From positions 62,001 to 126,000 of the forward strand of contig OW818681.1 of NCBI GenBank assembly GCA_942493075.1: DNA of 64,000 nucleotides. Direction: 5' to 3'. Numbering within the stretch: position 1 is the first letter of the stretch; the number at the start of each line of letters is the position of its first letter. Of the stretch, positions 26,398 through 34,229 are shown piece after piece. The notes under the pieces are model-generated. The model was given only the letters and a program-made list of their open reading frames with translations. It was not told where the DNA came from and did not search any database. The position numbers and the translations under genes were made by a program. This stretch comes from JBBQYD01 sp942493075 (GTDB lineage Bacteria > Verrucomicrobiota > Verrucomicrobiia > Limisphaerales > UBA8199).

Positions 26398-26423
26398 GTA
26401 GGGCGGCCTCGCCTGAGGCCGCC
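26398..26423. repeat. Copy of the GTAGGGCGGCCTCGCC dispersed repeat
   Basis: The 16-mer GTAGGGCGGCCTCGCC (26398-26413) occurs again at 51568-51583 and in near-identical form at 51492, 55179 and 31238. Here it also forms a perfect hairpin: GGCGGCCTC (26402-26410), loop GCCT, GAGGCCGCC (26415-26423). It lies 36 bp after the sialidase stop. Confidence 0.75.
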
Positions 26424-26600
26424 GCGGAACTCCTGAGCCTCAACCAGCTTTGCCCTCCACGTTGCAGGCCCGGTGACCTCGCTGGGCGACGAGAAAGACC
26501 TGGGATCTATGGTGTAGAATTTTTTGCGACCGACAGTAATGAAGTGCAAAGAAAATCCTTGGTTACCTTTGCGCGTTATAGTCAAACGTCAAACTCAGGC
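26424..26600. other. Intergenic, repeat-derived
   Basis: No gene is supported. The 14-mer GTTGCAGGCCCGGT at 26461-26474 recurs at 54447-54460 in the repeat-rich region upstream of the ECF/kinase genes, suggesting both are degraded copies of one dispersed element. Confidence 0.45.
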
Positions 26601-26882
26601 TCAGGCCTGGTGGCCTCGTTCACGTTTTTTTCGCCATTGATCCAGGTAAGCTTCTTCCCTGGCTTGTTTCAAACCTTTCAATTCGTCTGCGATTTGCCAA
26701 ACGCTCCCGATCACAACCATCCCCATCAGGGCAATCCAGCAGAGGGACAATGCGAGGGAGCTGGTTCCGAATTTCAACGCCAGCAGTTTTATCGCGTCAC
26801 ATGTTTCTCGAGGAGGCTTAATCCCAAAACATAGACAATGCACGGCTCTTGTAATGTCAATGAGAGCGGCAGGCTGTGGCAT
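26601..26882 (-). CDS. Possible small membrane protein
   Basis: A 93-codon frame with one clear hydrophobic helix (SLALSLCWIALMGMVVIGSV) followed by a charged, amphipathic end (ADELKGLKQAREEAYLDQWR). This pattern looks more like a real single-helix membrane protein than a random frame. Against it, there is no good ribosome-binding site and the N-terminal third is unconvincing, so translation may begin later. It is divergent from the blaI-like gene, whose operators lie just outside its start. I do not recognise a family. Confidence 0.35.
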   Translation of the reverse strand: MPQPAALIDITRAVHCLCFGIKPPRETCDAIKLLALKFGTSSLALSLCWIALMGMVVIGSVWQIADELKGLKQAREEAYLDQWRKKRERGHQA

Positions 26883-26907
26883 CTCTCATGTGTGATTTCC
26901 GGGAGCT

Positions 26908-26923
26908 TGCTAACAAATTAGCA
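26908..26923 (+). promoter_or_regulatory. BlaI-type operator 1
   Basis: The inverted repeat TGCTAA-CAAA-TTAGCA. It shares both half-sites with operator 2 and is centred 43 bp upstream of it, about four helical turns. It lies just upstream of the -35 box of the predicted blaI promoter, so two repressor dimers could bind the same face of the DNA. Confidence 0.8.
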
Positions 26924-26931
26924 TTTTCCCG

Positions 26932-26968
26932 TTGACGCCTTTCGCGCATGTGCTAAATATTTAGCACA
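26932..26968 (+). promoter_or_regulatory. blaI promoter with embedded operator 2
   Basis: A TTGACG -35 box (26932-26937) is followed after 16 bp by TAAATA (26954-26959). The -10 box lies inside the perfect 20-bp palindrome TGTGCTAAATATTTAGCACA (26949-26968), so a bound repressor would block RNA polymerase. This is the expected autoregulatory layout of BlaI/MecI-type systems. The start codon of the repressor gene is 8 bp further on. Confidence 0.8.
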
Positions 26969-26975
26969 TTAGCCT

Positions 26976-27356
26976 ATGAACTCTGAACAACACTTCAGCC
27001 GGCGGGAACGCCAGATCATGGATGTTCTCCACGCCAGAGGCCGCGCGAACGCCAGTGAAATTCTCGAAGCGATCCCTTCTCCACCGAGCTACTCTGCGGT
27101 TCGCGCCCTCCTAAAGATCCTGGAGACCAAGGGCCACATCAAGCACACCCGGGACGGAGCACGGTACGTTTACCTGCCAAGAACATCACAGGAGACCGCT
27201 CGACGCACGGCACTCGAACGCGTCGTCTCCTTCTTTCAAGGATCGGTGGGCCAGGCCGCTGCCGCTTTGCTTGAACGATCCGATACGGAATTGTCGCGGG
27301 AGGAGCTGAACAAGCTTCAAGAGCTGATCGATAGGGCCAGAAAGGAAGGACGGTAA
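26976..27356 (+). CDS. BlaI/MecI-type transcriptional repressor
   Basis: A 126-residue winged-helix repressor of the BlaI/MecI/CopY family (Penicillinase_R). The N-terminal DNA-binding domain is clear (LSRRERQIMDVLHARG-like start, VRALLKILETKGHIKHTRDG for the recognition and wing region), followed by a C-terminal dimerisation helix rich in Glu and Leu. In characterised systems the partner metallopeptidase senses a signal and triggers repressor cleavage. The gene lies directly before a BlaR1/M56 peptidase gene whose ATG overlaps its stop (TAAATG junction). Two palindromes upstream are its likely autoregulatory operators. Nothing here suggests a beta-lactamase target, so the regulon is open. 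Confidence 0.94.
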   Translation: MNSEQHFSRRERQIMDVLHARGRANASEILEAIPSPPSYSAVRALLKILETKGHIKHTRDGARYVYLPRTSQETARRTALERVVSFFQGSVGQAAAALLERSDTELSREELNKLQELIDRARKEGR

Positions 27357-28757
27357 ATGAATACGTGGACTGGATTGGTATTTGAATGGCTGCGATCAAC
27401 CGGATTCGCTGCCGGACTTCTGGATGCCGCATTGAAGAGCATAGTCCTGCTTTGCGTCGCTGGGATTATCTGTCTGATGTGGCGGCGTGGCGCGGCGTCA
27501 GCCCGCCACACCGTTTGGTTTCTGGCGGTTTCTGGTGCCTGCTGCTTGCCTATGGTTTCGCGCCTAATGCCCCCTTCGAGGCAGCCATTGTGGGCTGTCG
27601 CAGCTACTCGCGATTCCATAAACGAGCTAACGCTTACGTTGCAACTTGTCCCGGGTAATATCGCGAGAGAATCCAACACGGCCACCTTCGACTCGCCTGT
27701 GGGGATTGAAACTGCTGCGGGCAGCGCAAAGGCCTCACAGCGCCTGACCGCCCGCCTTCAAGGAGATTGGCCGTCTTATCTGCTGGGTGTCTGGATCGTT
27801 GGAGTCATCGCGATTCTAGGGGCGACAGGTGTCGGTCAACTGCGTCTCCGCAGTCTGCGTGCAGCGTCGGTCCCGGCCGATGAAGAATGGGAGGCGTTGC
27901 TCAGGGATCTTCGTGACAGTCTGAGGGTGCGCCGGCCTGTGGAACTCTTGCAATCCAGTGAAGATCTGATGCCAATGACATGGGGTTGGTGGCACCCCGT
28001 GATTCTTTTGCCAGACGAGGCGGAGGGCTGGGCACTGGAACGGCGCCGTGTCGTTCTCTTGCATGAACTGGCTCATATCAAACGATGGGATTGCCTGACC
28101 CAGTTCATTGCACGAGTGGCCTGTGCCGTGTATTGGTTCAATCCGCTAGCTTGGGTGGCTGTCCGCCGGATGGAGGTGGAGAGAGAACGTGCCTGTGATG
28201 ACCTGGTCTTGCGGGAAGGCTGCCCGGCGTCGCTGTATGCCAATCATTTGTTGGAGATTGCCCGCGCATTTCGATCGGTTTCGCATGCCGCGGCCATAGG
28301 CATGGCGCGCGAATCGGGCCTTCAAGGGCGCGTTACGGCGATCGTGGATGGCTCCAGGAAACGGCGTGCTCCGAGGGCTCTAGTGATGACTTCCTGCGGC
28401 TTATTGGTGCTGTGCGGGTTGGCTGCCTGTGCGGGAAGATCCGTCGCGTATAATGGTCCAGGCGGGAATGAGAAACACTGGTTTGATGCGTCATTGAGCA
28501 AGTTTTTCAAAGACAAAGCCGAGCATGCCCGGCGTTTGGCTGCGACCAACGCGGTTCCTCCGGAGGTTTGGAATTACTTCCAGGCGGGCATCAACAAGGA
28601 CTGGGCCACCGTTGGAATGACTGGGCCGCATTACACCGGCAATCACGCCCAACCGACGGCACACCTTCTGACGCCCGGCTTGACAGCGTTTTCCCGGCTA
28701 TTCTTGAAACTTACCTTGCCTATGAAGTGTTTGAGGCCGGGAAAGAGAAATACGTGA
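27357..28757 (+). CDS. BlaR1-like M56 metallopeptidase (5' part of frameshifted gene)
   Basis: The N-terminal part is an integral-membrane M56 peptidase like BlaR1/MecR1: helices at about residues 20-42 and 52-70, another at about 140-160, then the zinc motif HELAH (236-240) and a downstream ERERACDD segment that supplies the third ligand. In BlaR1-type systems this site leads to removal of the paired repressor. After a helix near residue 345 the frame continues into the start of another module (PPEVWNYFQAGINKDWATV) and then becomes nonsense until the stop at 28757. The missing continuation is found in frame -1 in the next entry. A single extra T near 28613 would join both parts into one protein of about 806 residues. 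Whether this is a sequence error or a real break cannot be decided here. Confidence 0.85.
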   Translation: MNTWTGLVFEWLRSTGFAAGLLDAALKSIVLLCVAGIICLMWRRGAASARHTVWFLAVSGACCLPMVSRLMPPSRQPLWAVAATRDSINELTLTLQLVPGNIARESNTATFDSPVGIETAAGSAKASQRLTARLQGDWPSYLLGVWIVGVIAILGATGVGQLRLRSLRAASVPADEEWEALLRDLRDSLRVRRPVELLQSSEDLMPMTWGWWHPVILLPDEAEGWALERRRVVLLHELAHIKRWDCLTQFIARVACAVYWFNPLAWVAVRRMEVERERACDDLVLREGCPASLYANHLLEIARAFRSVSHAAAIGMARESGLQGRVTAIVDGSRKRRAPRALVMTSCGLLVLCGLAACAGRSVAYNGPGGNEKHWFDASLSKFFKDKAEHARRLAATNAVPPEVWNYFQAGINKDWATVGMTGPHYTGNHAQPTAHLLTPGLTAFSRLFLKLTLPMKCLRPGKRNT

Positions 28758-29776
28758 AGGCTTTCGGAGGAGACATTATCAAGTCGATTCCGCCTGGCAG
28801 CATCTACTTCGGGGGAACCGATTCCGGACGCGGCATTGTTACAGTCATGTCGAAGGCACATGAATACGGCGATCCATTCTTTACAATGACTCAGAACGCA
28901 TTAGCCGACGGCACCTACCTGGATTACCTGCGGGCAACTTATGGGAAGCATCTGCAACTTCTCAACCACGAGGATAGCATGGCAGCGTTTCAGGGGTACA
29001 TCGCAGATGCCCAGGAGCGGCTCAATGCAGGCAAGTTGAAGCCGGGTGAAGACTTTAAAACAAACGGTAATGGCCGGATATCTGTCAGTGGGCAGGTAGC
29101 CGTCATGCAGATCAATGCCCTGCTGGCAAAAACGATCTTTGACCGCAATCCAGATCGGGAGTTTTACGTAGAGGAGAGCTTCCCTTTAGACTGGATGTAC
29201 CCACATCTCACACCCAACGGTTTGATCATGAAACTAAACCGGCAGACCCTGGCCAGTCTCCCGGAGGCGACCGTGCAAAGAGATGAGAAATATTGGTCCG
29301 ATTATATCAGACCAATCATCGGACCATGGCTCAGAAGCGAAACATCCGTGCAAGAGGTAACCGCGTTCGTGGAGAAGGTCTATGTGAAACGGGATCTCAG
29401 TGGCTTTAGCGGCGACCTTCAGTATCTGGAGAATGCGTCAGCCCAGCAGGCATTTTCGCAACTTCGTTGTGCGATTGCTGGTGTGTATGCCTGGCGCATG
29501 CAGAAGGCCGTGAACGCAGGCGAACAGCAACGGATGACCAAAGCGGCGGATTATGCCTTCCGTCAGGCGTATGCACTGTGTCCCACCAGCTCTGAAGCAC
29601 TCTTCCGTTATGTCAATTTGCTGACGGTATCAGGACGGACTTCCGATGCTCAAATGCTTGTCGAAACCGCGCTGAAGCTCAAACCGTTGGATGCCTCCAT
29701 AAAAGACCTGCTTGAGAGCATAAAGAACCTTCAGGAGCAGAGTAAGATGCAAGCGGGGCAAGCCGCCCTCAAATGA
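28568..29776 (+). CDS. C-terminal module of the BlaR1-like protein (3' part after frameshift)
   Basis: This frame carries the rest of the gene that starts at 27357. True homology appears to begin near codon 16-35, where RWNDWAALHRQ and then TDGTPSDARL follow on from the KDWATV end of the first frame; the residues before that are frame shadow. The module (IPPGSIYFGGTDSGRGIVTV, FFTMTQNALADGTYLDYLR, EFYVEESFPLDWMYPHL, a final TPR-like segment AFRQAYALCPTSSEALFRY) resembles a conserved family of unknown function in Verrucomicrobiota, often seen in large membrane or secreted proteins. If expressed alone it lacks any signal or membrane helix. As a fusion it would be the sensing or effector domain of the M56 protein. 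Confidence 0.75.
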   Translation: MELLPGGHQQGLGHRWNDWAALHRQSRPTDGTPSDARLDSVFPAILETYLAYEVFEAGKEKYVKAFGGDIIKSIPPGSIYFGGTDSGRGIVTVMSKAHEYGDPFFTMTQNALADGTYLDYLRATYGKHLQLLNHEDSMAAFQGYIADAQERLNAGKLKPGEDFKTNGNGRISVSGQVAVMQINALLAKTIFDRNPDREFYVEESFPLDWMYPHLTPNGLIMKLNRQTLASLPEATVQRDEKYWSDYIRPIIGPWLRSETSVQEVTAFVEKVYVKRDLSGFSGDLQYLENASAQQAFSQLRCAIAGVYAWRMQKAVNAGEQQRMTKAADYAFRQAYALCPTSSEALFRYVNLLTVSGRTSDAQMLVETALKLKPLDASIKDLLESIKNLQEQSKMQAGQAALK

Positions 29777-29797
29777 GCCATGCGATTCCGAAGCAAA

Positions 29798-29824
29798 GTA
29801 GAAGCGGCGAGACGCCGCTTCTAC
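29798..29824. repeat. Hairpin repeat with GGCGAGACGCC core
   Basis: GTAGAAGCGGC (29798-29808), loop GAGAC, GCCGCTTCTAC (29814-29824): a perfect 11-bp stem 21 bp after the stop at 29776. It lacks a T-run. The core GGCGAGACGCC appears with the complementary loop (GGCGTCTCGCC) in another hairpin at 51517-51535, so this is a dispersed palindrome family. Confidence 0.75.
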
Positions 29825-29957
29825 CCCGTCTCTCACCTGACTTTGCTGAGACCAAGGTCCTCGTGTCGCATTGTTTTCCGGAGCTCTGAACGAGCGGTAA
29901 CCTAGTAGCCCAAGGCCGTGAGGCCGCCGCCCTGGGCAAGAGACCCCCAGACATCAT

Positions 29958-30016
29958 CTCCTTTTTTCCTCTTCCCGTTTGGCGAAAGACGCCAAACGGA
30001 AAGAGGAAAAAAGGAG
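29958..30016. repeat. 27-bp inverted repeat
   Basis: The arms at 29958-29984 and 29990-30016 are reverse complements with a single mismatch; the loop is AAAGA. The stem begins with CTCCTTTTTTCCTCTTCC. Both arms carry homopolymer runs of A or T, so the fold could act as a strong bidirectional terminator or be a miniature mobile element remnant. Confidence 0.85.
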
Positions 30017-30034
30017 GAACATTGTGACATGAGA

Positions 30035-30097
30035 CCCATGGTAGCGACTGCGTCGCAACCATGGGCTTTGGGGCGCAATCCCGTTGGGATTGACCCC
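30035..30097. repeat. Two further palindromes in tandem
   Basis: CCCATGGT and ACCATGGG flank a partly self-complementary centre at 30035-30065. Then GGGG, CAATCCC (30076-30082), GTT, GGGATTG (30086-30092) and CCCC form a second stem with one or two mismatches. With the repeat at 29958-30016, about 140 bp is nearly continuous palindromic DNA. Confidence 0.7.
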
Positions 30098-30254
30098 TGT
30101 GGGATGGTGCTGTTTCACTCTGCTGTGCTCGAGCGGAGCAGCGAAGGTTACCGAGAACGCAGAGAGAATTGTGGCCCCATTGAGCGCACCTCCAGAAGCC
30201 CCAAGCTGAAACTAGCTATTGGCGGGGTGGTATCCATCAGCTAAGCTCTTTGGA

Positions 30255-31202
30255 ATGACAGATTTGTTGCCGGTTCCCGAAGTAATCCTGACGCATGAGA
30301 GCGATCTGGACGGGCTTCTTGCGGGCGTATTACTTCAGCGGTTGGCACGAAAACTCTTCAACCGCGACATCAGGTTGGAGGCTTTTCATTATCATCCATG
30401 GCGGCAGCGTGAGTTGCGGGAACGATCTGCCTGGGTGGCTGATCTGAGCTTTGAGCCAAGGTTGGATCGGCAGAATTGGGTGATTATTGATCATCATCCT
30501 GTGGAGAATCCTCCCAAGGCGGCTCAGCTCATTCACGATCTGACCAAGAGCGCCGGGTCGATCTGCTACGATTTGTGTCAGCGCAACGGGATCAGCTCTC
30601 CGCAGTTAGATCGCCTGGTGCATTTAAACAATGTCTCGGATCTCTTCCTGGAAGAGGACCCTGATTTCGTCATTGCGGGCGATTACGCCAACCTGGTGAA
30701 GACCTATGGTTTCTGGAATCTTCATTCCTTGTTGAATGGCGAGATCGAGAAGCTCATTGATCACCCGCTGTTGGAGGTCATGGCCATCAAGCGAAAGGTG
30801 GAGAACCCGATCGGTTACGCTTGGAGCAAGCACAACGTGCGCGAGCTCTCTCCGCAAGTGGGTTTTGTGGATACGGTGGTTGGAAATAATAACCTCATCG
30901 TGCACCAACTTCTGGAACAGCAGGAAACCCGGTATCCTGTCCTGATTACTTTGTTCCGTCGTGCCAATGGGGCGATCATCGCGAGCATCCGCAGCCGCAA
31001 TGGTGAGGCCCGCGACATCGCTGAGCGGTTGCAGGGCGGGGGACATCCCAACGCCTGCGGCGCAGCGCTGCCACGCTCGGTCAAAACCGTGCACGATGCC
31101 GTCGATTACCTGCGCCGGATCTTGAATCCAACTCGGGAATCAGCCCTGGTCAGCCTGGAGGCAGCCTTTGCCAACCTGGAACAGCCCGGACTGAAACTCT
31201 GA
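30255..31202 (+). CDS. DHH-family phosphoesterase
   Basis: A cytoplasmic DHH/DHHA1 phosphoesterase of about 315 residues. Visible motifs are THESDLDGLLAG (motif I), SWVADLSF-like segment with Asp, IIDHHPVE (the DHH motif), and the C-terminal DHHA1 signature GGGHPNACGAALP. Family members include oligoribonuclease/pAp phosphatase NrnA, exopolyphosphatase-like enzymes and cyclic-dinucleotide phosphodiesterases; the sequence alone does not choose among them. The frame extends to a TTG at 30219, but the ATG at 30255 is preferred because upstream codons belong to repeat DNA. No operon partner is evident. Confidence 0.88.
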   Translation: MTDLLPVPEVILTHESDLDGLLAGVLLQRLARKLFNRDIRLEAFHYHPWRQRELRERSAWVADLSFEPRLDRQNWVIIDHHPVENPPKAAQLIHDLTKSAGSICYDLCQRNGISSPQLDRLVHLNNVSDLFLEEDPDFVIAGDYANLVKTYGFWNLHSLLNGEIEKLIDHPLLEVMAIKRKVENPIGYAWSKHNVRELSPQVGFVDTVVGNNNLIVHQLLEQQETRYPVLITLFRRANGAIIASIRSRNGEARDIAERLQGGGHPNACGAALPRSVKTVHDAVDYLRRILNPTRESALVSLEAAFANLEQPGLKL

Positions 31203-31548
31203 GCTGAGGGGCAAGGTTTGCCCGACGCATTGATTGGGTAGGGCTGGCCTGGCCATGGCCGCCGATGCGCTTTCATTTTTTGCGAATGAAACAAAGGGAC
31301 ACGCTCTTCAGCACGAAGGGTATGCTGTCGTCCTGCGTGCGATGGTAGAAATGCGAACGACCTCCGCCCTGTCGGCTGCGTCGCCTGACGCGGCGGGCAC
31401 CTTGCAGTGCGGGGACCGGGAAAGACCTCAGAAGGCGCTCTGGGGCGAGAGCGCGCTGCCACGAAAGTGGTTTTCCGTGTCACTTGCCAAAAACGGAACA
31501 GGGATTAAGTTGCCTCAGAGCAAATTCACCCCAACCAAACCGCGTGTT
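31203..31548. other. Intergenic, repeat-derived
   Basis: A frame is open through this region upstream of the next gene, but it looks non-coding. It includes a diverged copy of the GTAGGGCG repeat (31238-31254, followed by TGGCCATGGCCG) and GTCGCC/GGCGGGC-type inverted fragments near 31378-31400. I see no gene. Confidence 0.5.
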
Positions 31549-32055
31549 ATGAATGGAACCGTAGAGCCGGCAACCGCGCGTCAACTGGATTACCTCCGGG
31601 AACACGGGTTTACTGCCGATTATCCTCTGAGCAAAGCCCAGGCGGTAGAGCTGATCCGAAGCCTGTTCGCCCACCCGGGAGCAGTGCCACATGAGCGGCG
31701 TGGCCCACACTATTACCGAGATCGGGTCGAAGGAGCCCGCCGGGTGCTGGAGACGGGCTGTGTTTCCGAGTTGGGAGAGGCCCGACTCAAGCTCGAAGCT
31801 GCTATTGCTCAACGTGAGGAGTTCTGGAGGGACACTTGCCGAGAGGGCTCGGAGCTGCCGCATGGATCTCCCGAAGCTATGGAGCTATATCGGATACGTG
31901 GCTGCTGTTTCTGCACGCCAAGCCGGGGCCAGGTGGAAGCGGTGCTCGAGGCGCTCGATGCCGGTGTGCCTGACTGGGATTCGAGCCATCCTGAGCTGTT
32001 TTACGACACCCTGCAGCTCAACTTCCCCGAGTTGCAACGCCGGGCCTGCGCATGA
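31549..32055 (+). CDS. Conserved hypothetical protein
   Basis: A 168-residue cytoplasmic protein I cannot assign to a function. Its start, EPATARQLDYLREHGFTA followed by PLSKAQAVELI, follows a pattern seen at the ends of several DNA-associated and phage-like proteins (ATxxQ..L...G...LS..A..LI), which may be a small helical binding module. The C-terminal half has a CCFC motif (residues about 118-121) and a charged helix. The ATG at 31549 was chosen because the upstream frame runs through repeat DNA. It is convergent with asnA, whose stop lies 100 bp away. Confidence 0.6.
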   Translation: MNGTVEPATARQLDYLREHGFTADYPLSKAQAVELIRSLFAHPGAVPHERRGPHYYRDRVEGARRVLETGCVSELGEARLKLEAAIAQREEFWRDTCREGSELPHGSPEAMELYRIRGCCFCTPSRGQVEAVLEALDAGVPDWDSSHPELFYDTLQLNFPELQRRACA

Positions 32056-32154
32056 ATTGCGGGGAAATCGGACAGGGCCCCGAGCCAAAGGTCAGAGGAC
32101 CAGCGGATCGTCAGGCAATCATCTGGCGCCACTTATACAACTTCCGCTGAGCTC

Positions 32155-33204
32155 TTACAGCAGCCGGATGTTATGGCTTTGGCAGACTTTCACCATGTCA
32201 GCCGGCCAAATACTGGCTTGGATCTCCCCCACATGCGCTTTGCGCAGGAAGTACATGCAAAGCCGGGATTGGCCGATGCCCCCGCCAATGGTTAGCGGCA
32301 TCTTATCCGCCAGCAACCGTTGGTGCCACATGAGTTCCTTGCGCGCCGTCGCGTTGCGGAGCTCTAATTGACGCTGGAGCGCCGACTTATCAACGCGAAT
32401 GCCCATGGAGGAAAGCTCAAATGCCATGTTGAGCACACGGTTCCAAACCATGATGTCGCCGTTGAGCCCTTGATAACCACCTGTGGAAGGGGTGGACCAA
32501 TCATCGTAATCGGGTGCACGACCATCGTGAATGGTTCCGTCGGAGAGCGATCCACCGATGCCGATGATGAAGGCGGCGCCGCATTCGCGGAGCAGTTCGC
32601 GTTCGCGTTCTTTCGGATTGAGCTTGGGATACTTCGCAAACAGGTCCTGGGATTGGATGAACGTGATTTCGTCAGGCAACTCGGGCTCAATACCCTGGAA
32701 CTGTTCGCAAACGAAATGCTCGGCTCGCTGGAGCATCGAATAAATCTTCCGCACGATCTTCTTGAGAAACTCCACATTGCGATCTGGAGCCATGATCACC
32801 CGTTCCCAATCCCATTGATCTACGTAGAGCGAGTGGGTGCTATCGAGAGTTTCATCTGGCCGGATGGCGTTCATGTCGGTGTACAGCCCGTACCCGGGGC
32901 GAAACCCGAGTTCGCCCAGTTGCAAGCGCTTCCATTTGGCCAGGGATTGAACGATCTCAGCTCGGACCCCGGGAGCATCTTTCACGTCGAACGATACGGG
33001 CTTCTCGATGCCGTTGAGGTCGTCATTGATTCCCGTGCCGGCTTCCACGAAAAGCGGGGCGGTGACCCGGCTTAGATTGAGTTCTGTGGCGAGGTTGAGC
33101 TCAAAGAAATCCTTCAGATTCTTAATGGCGCGTTCGGTTTCTTTGACACCGAGCAAAGGTCGGTAATTAGCCGGCAAAATGAGACCAGGGTTTTCAACGT
33201 GCAT
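32155..33204 (-). CDS. asnA: Aspartate-ammonia ligase AsnA
   Basis: Ammonia-dependent asparagine synthetase, making asparagine from aspartate, ammonia and ATP. It belongs to the class II aminoacyl-tRNA-synthetase fold. Recognisable blocks include RPLLGVKETERAIKNLKDFFE, TAPLFVEAGTGINDDLNG, EKPVSFDVKD, LYTDMNAIRPDE, HSLYVDQWDWE and the terminal LTIGGGIGQSRLCMYFL. The frame extends to 33351, overlapping the divergent neighbour, but family members begin at about the ATG at 33204, giving 349 residues against about 330 in E. coli. It is transcribed alone, divergently from the glycosyltransferase. Confidence 0.95.
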   Translation of the reverse strand: MHVENPGLILPANYRPLLGVKETERAIKNLKDFFELNLATELNLSRVTAPLFVEAGTGINDDLNGIEKPVSFDVKDAPGVRAEIVQSLAKWKRLQLGELGFRPGYGLYTDMNAIRPDETLDSTHSLYVDQWDWERVIMAPDRNVEFLKKIVRKIYSMLQRAEHFVCEQFQGIEPELPDEITFIQSQDLFAKYPKLNPKERERELLRECGAAFIIGIGGSLSDGTIHDGRAPDYDDWSTPSTGGYQGLNGDIMVWNRVLNMAFELSSMGIRVDKSALQRQLELRNATARKELMWHQRLLADKMPLTIGGGIGQSRLCMYFLRKAHVGEIQASIWPADMVKVCQSHNIRLL

Positions 33205-33309
33205 ACGGCAGGCGAGTTTAGAGGCCTGACTTTGGAATGCCACTTTATTCCGTGTTGAATGCGGTTGCTTTCGATTTTCCAGGAAACTAACTTGAATGTC
33301 GAATCGCGC

Positions 33310-34149
33310 ATGCAGTTCTCGATCATCACCCCTAGCTTTCGCAGCGGCCAATGGCTGCCCCTCTGTATTGCCTCAGTGGCCGACCAGCAGGGCGTCACTT
33401 TCGAACATATAGTGCAGGACTCCTGTTCCGATGACGGCACACAGGAATGGCTGCCGCAGGACACCCGGGTGAAAGCCTTCATCGAGAAGGATAAAGGCAT
33501 GTACGATGCCGTGAACCGCGGGCTCAAGCGTTCGACAGGCGATTTGGTCGCCTACCTCAATGCGGATGAACAGTATCTGCCGGGTGCGCTCAAAATGGTC
33601 GCGGATTACTTTGCTGCGCATCCAGAAATCGATGTAGCCCTTCCTGATACAGTCATCGTCGATTCCGATGGGGATTATCTTTGCCACCGGTGCTCGTTGG
33701 CTCCTCGAAAACACCAGATGTGGGTCCGGTTTCCTGTGCTGACCAGCGCGTTGTTCATTCGCCAGCATGTTGTGCGCGAAATGGGCATTTACTGCAACAC
33801 GGAGTGGCGGGACTTGGGCGATTGGGTCTGGATCATGGAAATGGTAAAACGCGGCGTCCGCTTCGGCGTGTTACCCCGATTCACCTCCACTTTCACGGAT
33901 ACAGGCGACAACATGAATCTGAAGGAGAACGCCGTCCGCGAGCGTCAGAAGAAATGGGATATGGCCCCCGGCTGGGTGAAGCTCCTGCGTCCGGCGTTCG
34001 TGGCCCAGTATCGGATGCAACTTATGTTGCGGGGAGCAAACTCAACAGCTCCATTTGAATACCAGATTTATACCCGGAGCAAGACAACTCATCGAACAAC
34101 GTTTCGTGCCGAGCATCCGACCTCGTTCTGGAAACAGCGGGGGAAGTAG
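33310..34149 (+). CDS. Family 2 glycosyltransferase
   Basis: A GT-A fold glycosyltransferase of 279 residues. The N-terminus MQFSIITPSFRSGQWL is the typical nucleotide-sugar binding strand, followed by the EHIVQDSCSDDGTQEWL segment and the DXD-like metal site LVAYLNADEQY. There is no membrane helix, so it should act at the cytoplasmic face of the membrane on a lipid-linked or polysaccharide acceptor. The ATG at 33310 starts exactly at the family's first strand; the frame reaches back to 33259. Acceptor and sugar are unknown. It stands alone between asnA and hypF and is not part of a visible polysaccharide cluster. Confidence 0.88.
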   Translation: MQFSIITPSFRSGQWLPLCIASVADQQGVTFEHIVQDSCSDDGTQEWLPQDTRVKAFIEKDKGMYDAVNRGLKRSTGDLVAYLNADEQYLPGALKMVADYFAAHPEIDVALPDTVIVDSDGDYLCHRCSLAPRKHQMWVRFPVLTSALFIRQHVVREMGIYCNTEWRDLGDWVWIMEMVKRGVRFGVLPRFTSTFTDTGDNMNLKENAVRERQKKWDMAPGWVKLLRPAFVAQYRMQLMLRGANSTAPFEYQIYTRSKTTHRTTFRAEHPTSFWKQRGK

Positions 34150-34229
34150 GTTTGCAGGTGCGCAGGTTGGCTTTTGAGTGATGCTCGCTTTTGTCGCCGT
34201 TCCTGCTCTACTGAGCTGGACTTCGCATC

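Noticed and set aside
26394..26585. 63-codon minus-strand frame
   Set aside because: Its second half is translation of the GTAGGGCG repeat hairpin and the rest has no recognisable features.
29918..30244. 108-codon plus-strand and 97-codon minus-strand frames
   Set aside because: Both cross the 27-bp inverted repeat and contain the same peptide pattern because of the DNA symmetry; neither has a ribosome-binding site.
31234..31548. N-terminal extension of the gene at 31549
   Set aside because: The open frame crosses a diverged GTAGGGCG repeat and its translation has low-complexity, non-protein-like composition; the ATG at 31549 starts the conserved-looking part.
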